Of a stretch of DNA of 64,000 bases, positions 61,345 through 64,000 are shown piece by piece (positions within the stretch are counted from its first letter, which is position 1; each line of letters starts with the position of its first letter). A program made the position numbers and the translations under genes. The notes beneath the pieces are model-generated. The model was not told the origin of the DNA, did no database searches, and was given only the letters and a program-made list of their open reading frames with translations. The stretch lies in assembly GCA_902798425.1 (NCBI GenBank), contig CADBWR010000001.1, positions 83,167 through 147,166 of the forward strand, given 5' to 3'. Source of the DNA: an uncultured Bacteroidales bacterium. Its GTDB lineage: Bacteria; Bacteroidota; Bacteroidia; Bacteroidales; Bacteroidaceae.

Positions 61345-63048
61345 TTAGCAATTTACTATTTGTGAAGCACGAGCCAAGGCAAGATCGATGTGGTTGCAGA
61401 TGTTGTCAGCACCTACAATCTGTTCGAAATTGTTGCGGCGCAGTACTGCATCAACCTTCTCGTTAACGCCAGAGAGAACGATGGTGATGCCCTCCTTCTG
61501 ACTCATCAGACACATGTTCTCCAGATTGTGCAGTCCGGTGGAGTCGATGAAGGGAACCTTACGCATACGGATAATGCGCACCTTGGGACGGCTGCCGTAG
61601 CGTGCCATGATATCCTCGAAGCGGTTGCCGGCACCAAAGAAGTAGGGACCGTTAATCTCGTAGACCTCGACACCTTCAGGAATGGTGAGATGCTCCAAGT
61701 TGCCACGCTCCATGTCTGCATCCTCGTTGAGGTCTATCTCGTCGAGTACGGCATGGACATCGGTGGTCTCTGCCATGCGGCGCATGAAGAGCAGACAGGC
61801 ACAGATGAGTCCGAACTCAATAGCCACGGTGAGATCGAAGACGATGGTGAGGAAGAAAGTGAGCAGCAGCACGGTGACGTCGCTCTTGGGATTGCGCAGC
61901 ATAGCCAGGAATGAACGCCAACCGCTCATGCCGTAGCTGACGACGACAAGAACGCCTGCAAGGCACGCCATGGGAATATACTGTGCCAAGGGCATGAGGA
62001 ACAGGAAAATGAGCAGCAGCACAAAAGCATGGACAATGCCTGCCACGGGGGTGCGTCCGCCATTGTTGATGTTAGTCATGGTGCGGGCAATGGCTCCTGT
62101 GGCGGGAATACCACCAAAGATGGGCGATGCCAGGTTGGCTATTCCCTGGCCAATGAGCTCGGTATTGGAATTGTGATGGTCGCCTATGACACCATCAGCT
62201 ACAGTGGCAGAGAGCAGTGACTCGATGGCTCCCAGCACGGCAATGGTTACAGCAGGACCAACAAGACTCTTGATGGTCTCCCAAGAAAGGGCAGGAACAA
62301 CAGCGTCGGGTAGGGTGGAGTTGATGCTGAAGCGGTCGCCAATGGTCTCAATGCTGGTAATGCCGGCATACTCCTTGAGCAGCAGGGCTGCAATGGTCAT
62401 CAAGACAATGGCTACCAGAGAACCGGGAAGGGCCTTGAGAGGCGAGAGGTGGAAGAGACGTGCTAACAATGGCCAAGAGGCAATGAGGGCAACGCTGACA
62501 ATGCCCACGAGGGCACTCCACGGATCAATGTTACCTATATTATATATGTAGGCACCCCACTTCTCGATGAAGTCTGAGGGTACGCTGTCCATCTGCATAC
62601 CTAACAGGTCTTTGACCTGGGTGGTGAAGATGGTGACGGCAATACCACTGGTGAAGCCTACCACAATGGGATAGGGGATGTACTTGATGATGGTACCCAA
62701 GCGGAGCACACCCAACATGATAAGGAAGACGCCGGCCATCAGCGTGGCAATGGTCAACCCCTGGATGCCATACTGCTGGATGATGCCATAGACAATGACG
62801 ATGAAGGCACCAGTAGGACCGCCTATCTGTACCTTGCTGCCACCAAAGATAGAGATGGCCAGTCCGGCAACGATGGCGGTGATAATGCCCTTCTCAGGAG
62901 ATACACCACTGGCAATACCGAAAGCAATGGCCAACGGAAGGGCTACAATGCCCACAATGATACCTGCCATGACATCGGCCATGAGTGTCTGGCGACTGTA
63001 ATTCTTAAGAGCCGAAATCATCTTCGGCTTGAAATCAAGTGTTTTCAT
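61345..63048 (-). CDS. SulP-family inorganic anion transporter with STAS domain
   Basis: 567 residues, a normal length for bacterial SulP. The N-terminal membrane region (about 20-430) carries the family segments GIIVGIVALPLAIAFGIASG, GGPTGAFIVIVYG and a later NIASPIFGGIPATGAIARTMTN-like stretch. The cytoplasmic STAS domain (about 440-560) has VYEINGPYFFGAGNRF and the phosphoacceptor-like loop FIDSTGLHNL. SulP proteins move sulfate, bicarbonate or other anions across the inner membrane, and the substrate is not evident here. It is a single leftward gene with its own -7 box (63099-63106), convergent with giant 2. It is unrelated in function to the fimbrial operon. Confidence 0.93.
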   Translation of the reverse strand: MKTLDFKPKMISALKNYSRQTLMADVMAGIIVGIVALPLAIAFGIASGVSPEKGIITAIVAGLAISIFGGSKVQIGGPTGAFIVIVYGIIQQYGIQGLTIATLMAGVFLIMLGVLRLGTIIKYIPYPIVVGFTSGIAVTIFTTQVKDLLGMQMDSVPSDFIEKWGAYIYNIGNIDPWSALVGIVSVALIASWPLLARLFHLSPLKALPGSLVAIVLMTIAALLLKEYAGITSIETIGDRFSINSTLPDAVVPALSWETIKSLVGPAVTIAVLGAIESLLSATVADGVIGDHHNSNTELIGQGIANLASPIFGGIPATGAIARTMTNINNGGRTPVAGIVHAFVLLLIFLFLMPLAQYIPMACLAGVLVVVSYGMSGWRSFLAMLRNPKSDVTVLLLTFFLTIVFDLTVAIEFGLICACLLFMRRMAETTDVHAVLDEIDLNEDADMERGNLEHLTIPEGVEVYEINGPYFFGAGNRFEDIMARYGSRPKVRIIRMRKVPFIDSTGLHNLENMCLMSQKEGITIVLSGVNEKVDAVLRRNNFEQIVGADNICNHIDLALARASQIVNC

Positions 63049-63057
63049 TATTTTTAT

Positions 63058-63091
63058 TACCTATTGGAAAATTTGCACTACCTATTGGAAA
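63058..63091. repeat. 13-bp direct repeats in the SulP leader
   Basis: TACCTATTGGAAA occurs at 63058-63070 and 63079-63091, a 21-bp period (two helix turns), between the SulP -7 box and the ATG. The arrangement is that of a possible tandem operator or an mRNA-level site. Confidence 0.6.
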
Positions 63092-63098
63092 CGAGGGA

Positions 63099-63106
63099 CA
63101 AAGGTA
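63099..63106 (-). promoter_or_regulatory. -7 element of the SulP gene
   Basis: TACCTTTG on the minus strand matches TAnnTTTG, about 50 bp before the ATG at 63048. No TTTG is present at the usual -33 spacing. Confidence 0.5.
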
Positions 63107-63127
63107 CACATATTTTTTATAATAAAA

Positions 63128-63170
63128 GAGAAAAGCAGCCTGGTTTTTACGTAAAAGGCTGCTTTTCTTT
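63128..63170 (-). terminator. Intrinsic terminator after mscL
   Basis: AAAAGCAGCC (63131-63140) and GGCTGCTTTT (63157-63166) are perfect arms around a 16-nt loop. On the minus strand the 3' arm leads into a T-rich tract (CTCTTTTATT). It lies 32 nt after the mscL stop. Confidence 0.85.
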
Positions 63171-63197
63171 GATTTAGAATAAGTAGGAGGAAGTGGC

Positions 63198-63581
63198 TTA
63201 TTTCTGCTTCAGCAGGTCGCGAATCTCAGCAAGCAACTCTTCCTGCGTGGGACCCTTGGGGGCCTCAGGAGCTGCGGGCTCTTCCTTCTTGCGGTTCAGC
63301 TTGTTGATGGCTTTCAGCATCAGGAAGATACAGAAGGCGACGATGATGAAGTCGATGACGTTCTGGATAAACTGGCCATAAGTGATGTTAGCCTCGCCGA
63401 TGGTAGCCTTCAGACCGGTGAAGTCAATACCACCAGTGACAATACCGATGAGAGGCATCAGAATGTCGTTGACCAGACTGGTCACAATCTTACCAAACGC
63501 ACCGCCGATGATGACACCGACTGCCATGTCCATGACATTGCCCTTCATGGCAAACTCCTTGAATTCTTTAATAAATCCCAT
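63198..63581 (-). CDS. mscL: Large-conductance mechanosensitive channel MscL
   Basis: 127 residues, typical of MscL. The N-terminal amphipathic segment [26 protein letters not shown] and [21 protein letters not shown] form the first helix with its conserved gate residues. A short periplasmic loop and second helix ([24 protein letters not shown]) follow, then a charged cytoplasmic helix ([14 protein letters not shown]). It forms a homopentameric inner-membrane valve that opens on membrane tension in osmotic downshock. Single gene with a clear terminator. No unusual features. Confidence 0.96.
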   Translation of the reverse strand: MGFIKEFKEFAMKGNVMDMAVGVIIGGAFGKIVTSLVNDILMPLIGIVTGGIDFTGLKATIGEANITYGQFIQNVIDFIIVAFCIFLMLKAINKLNRKKEEPAAPEAPKGPTQEELLAEIRDLLKQK

Positions 63582-63907
63582 AGTCGTTAATGTTTTAATG
63601 TTTAATATCTGATGTTTAACTATCTTTCTTAACTCTTAATTCTTAATTCTAAACTTCAAACACTTTCGAAGTTCAACTTGTGAATTGCTATCTGTGTTTT
63701 GCAATCAGGACCAGTAGGGCTTGATTTAGCTCATTTTTCACAGCTCTCTTTCACTTTTCACTTTAATTAATACTGATTTCAAGTGCAAATATAGATATTT
63801 TTTCGTAACTTTGTGCCCGAAACCAAAAAAAAGTGCAACAAAAGGCACATTTTTTAATCGAGAAAGCAAATTTATAACTCATTTTTATATAAAAAAGTTT
63901 TAGAATT
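63582..63907. other. Divergent intergenic region between mscL and gap
   Basis: No gene seen. It holds the gap -7 box and AT-rich stretches with repeated CTTAATTCT words. AACTTC/GAAGTT (63653-63674) is a small inverted repeat. No clear mscL promoter was identified. Confidence 0.6.
63806..63813 (+). promoter_or_regulatory. -7 element upstream of gap
   Basis: TAACTTTG matches TAnnTTTG. It lies 94 bp before the gap ATG, giving a leader of roughly 88 nt. No exact TTTG at the -33 position. Confidence 0.5.
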
Positions 63908-64000
63908 ATGACAAAAGTAGCAATTAACGGTTTTGGCCGTATTGGTCGTCTCGCATTCCGTCAGATGTTCGAGGCCGAAGGTTATGAGGTAGTAGCAATC
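63908..64000 (+). CDS. gap: Glyceraldehyde-3-phosphate dehydrogenase, N-terminal part
   Basis: The first 31 codons are present before the window ends. They read [20 protein letters not shown] and onward, the NAD-binding Rossmann start (INGFGRIGR) that is nearly invariant in type I GAPDH. Glycolytic and gluconeogenic enzyme in the cytoplasm. Catalytic cysteine and the rest lie outside the window. Confidence 0.95.
   Translation, partial: MTKVAINGFGRIGRLAFRQMFEAEGYEVVAI

Overview
The window is from a Bacteroidales chromosome, most likely Prevotella or a close relative. The signs are a SusC/SusD pair, several lipoproteins with a Bacteroidetes lipobox, tandem fimbrillin-type pilin lipoproteins, Prevotella-style C-terminal sorting tails, and promoters of the Bacteroidetes type (TTTG, about 20 bp, TAnnTTTG). 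No rRNA, tRNA, insertion sequence or CRISPR array was seen. Genus is inferred from gene style only.

Left part (1-14970): a beta-glucan-type polysaccharide utilization locus. Reading leftwards from 11700 are susC, susD, a two-module surface glycan-binding lipoprotein and a BACON-GH16 lipoprotein, closed by a hairpin terminator at 3936-3976. A second leftward unit, with its own promoter at 3892-3923, encodes a small sorted surface protein and a large multimodular GH16 enzyme that runs off the left edge. The divergent gene at 12028-14970 encodes a membrane-spanning sensor with a LuxR-like DNA-binding domain. Both leftward promoters carry the same 16-mer at exactly the same distance from the -7 box, so it is a good candidate for that regulator's binding site.

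Middle part (15319-61228): one 46-kb rightward gene string starting at a near-consensus promoter (15319-15350). It encodes an OmpA/DUF3575-type outer-membrane protein, a DUF5119-type lipoprotein, four fimbrillin-like lipoproteins with a conserved TR(A/G) processing site, another short lipoprotein, and two giant secreted proteins of 3,960 and 7,666 residues. The giants are built from glycine-rich [V/I][Y/F]GGG repeats (about 39 and about 115 units by hand count), probably a parallel beta-solenoid. The first giant starts in repeats and ends in a sorting tail. The second starts with four long modules and a GLUG region and ends inside repeats. Pilus genes and giant repeat fibres in one transcription unit are the most unusual content of the window.

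Right part (61229-64000): ordinary housekeeping genes. These are a SulP-family anion transporter with a STAS domain (leftward), mscL (leftward) with a clear intrinsic terminator, and the first 31 codons of a GAPDH gene (rightward) cut by the window edge. Between the second giant and the transporter lies a 43-bp tandem repeat carrying perfect CTAG-centred palindromes.
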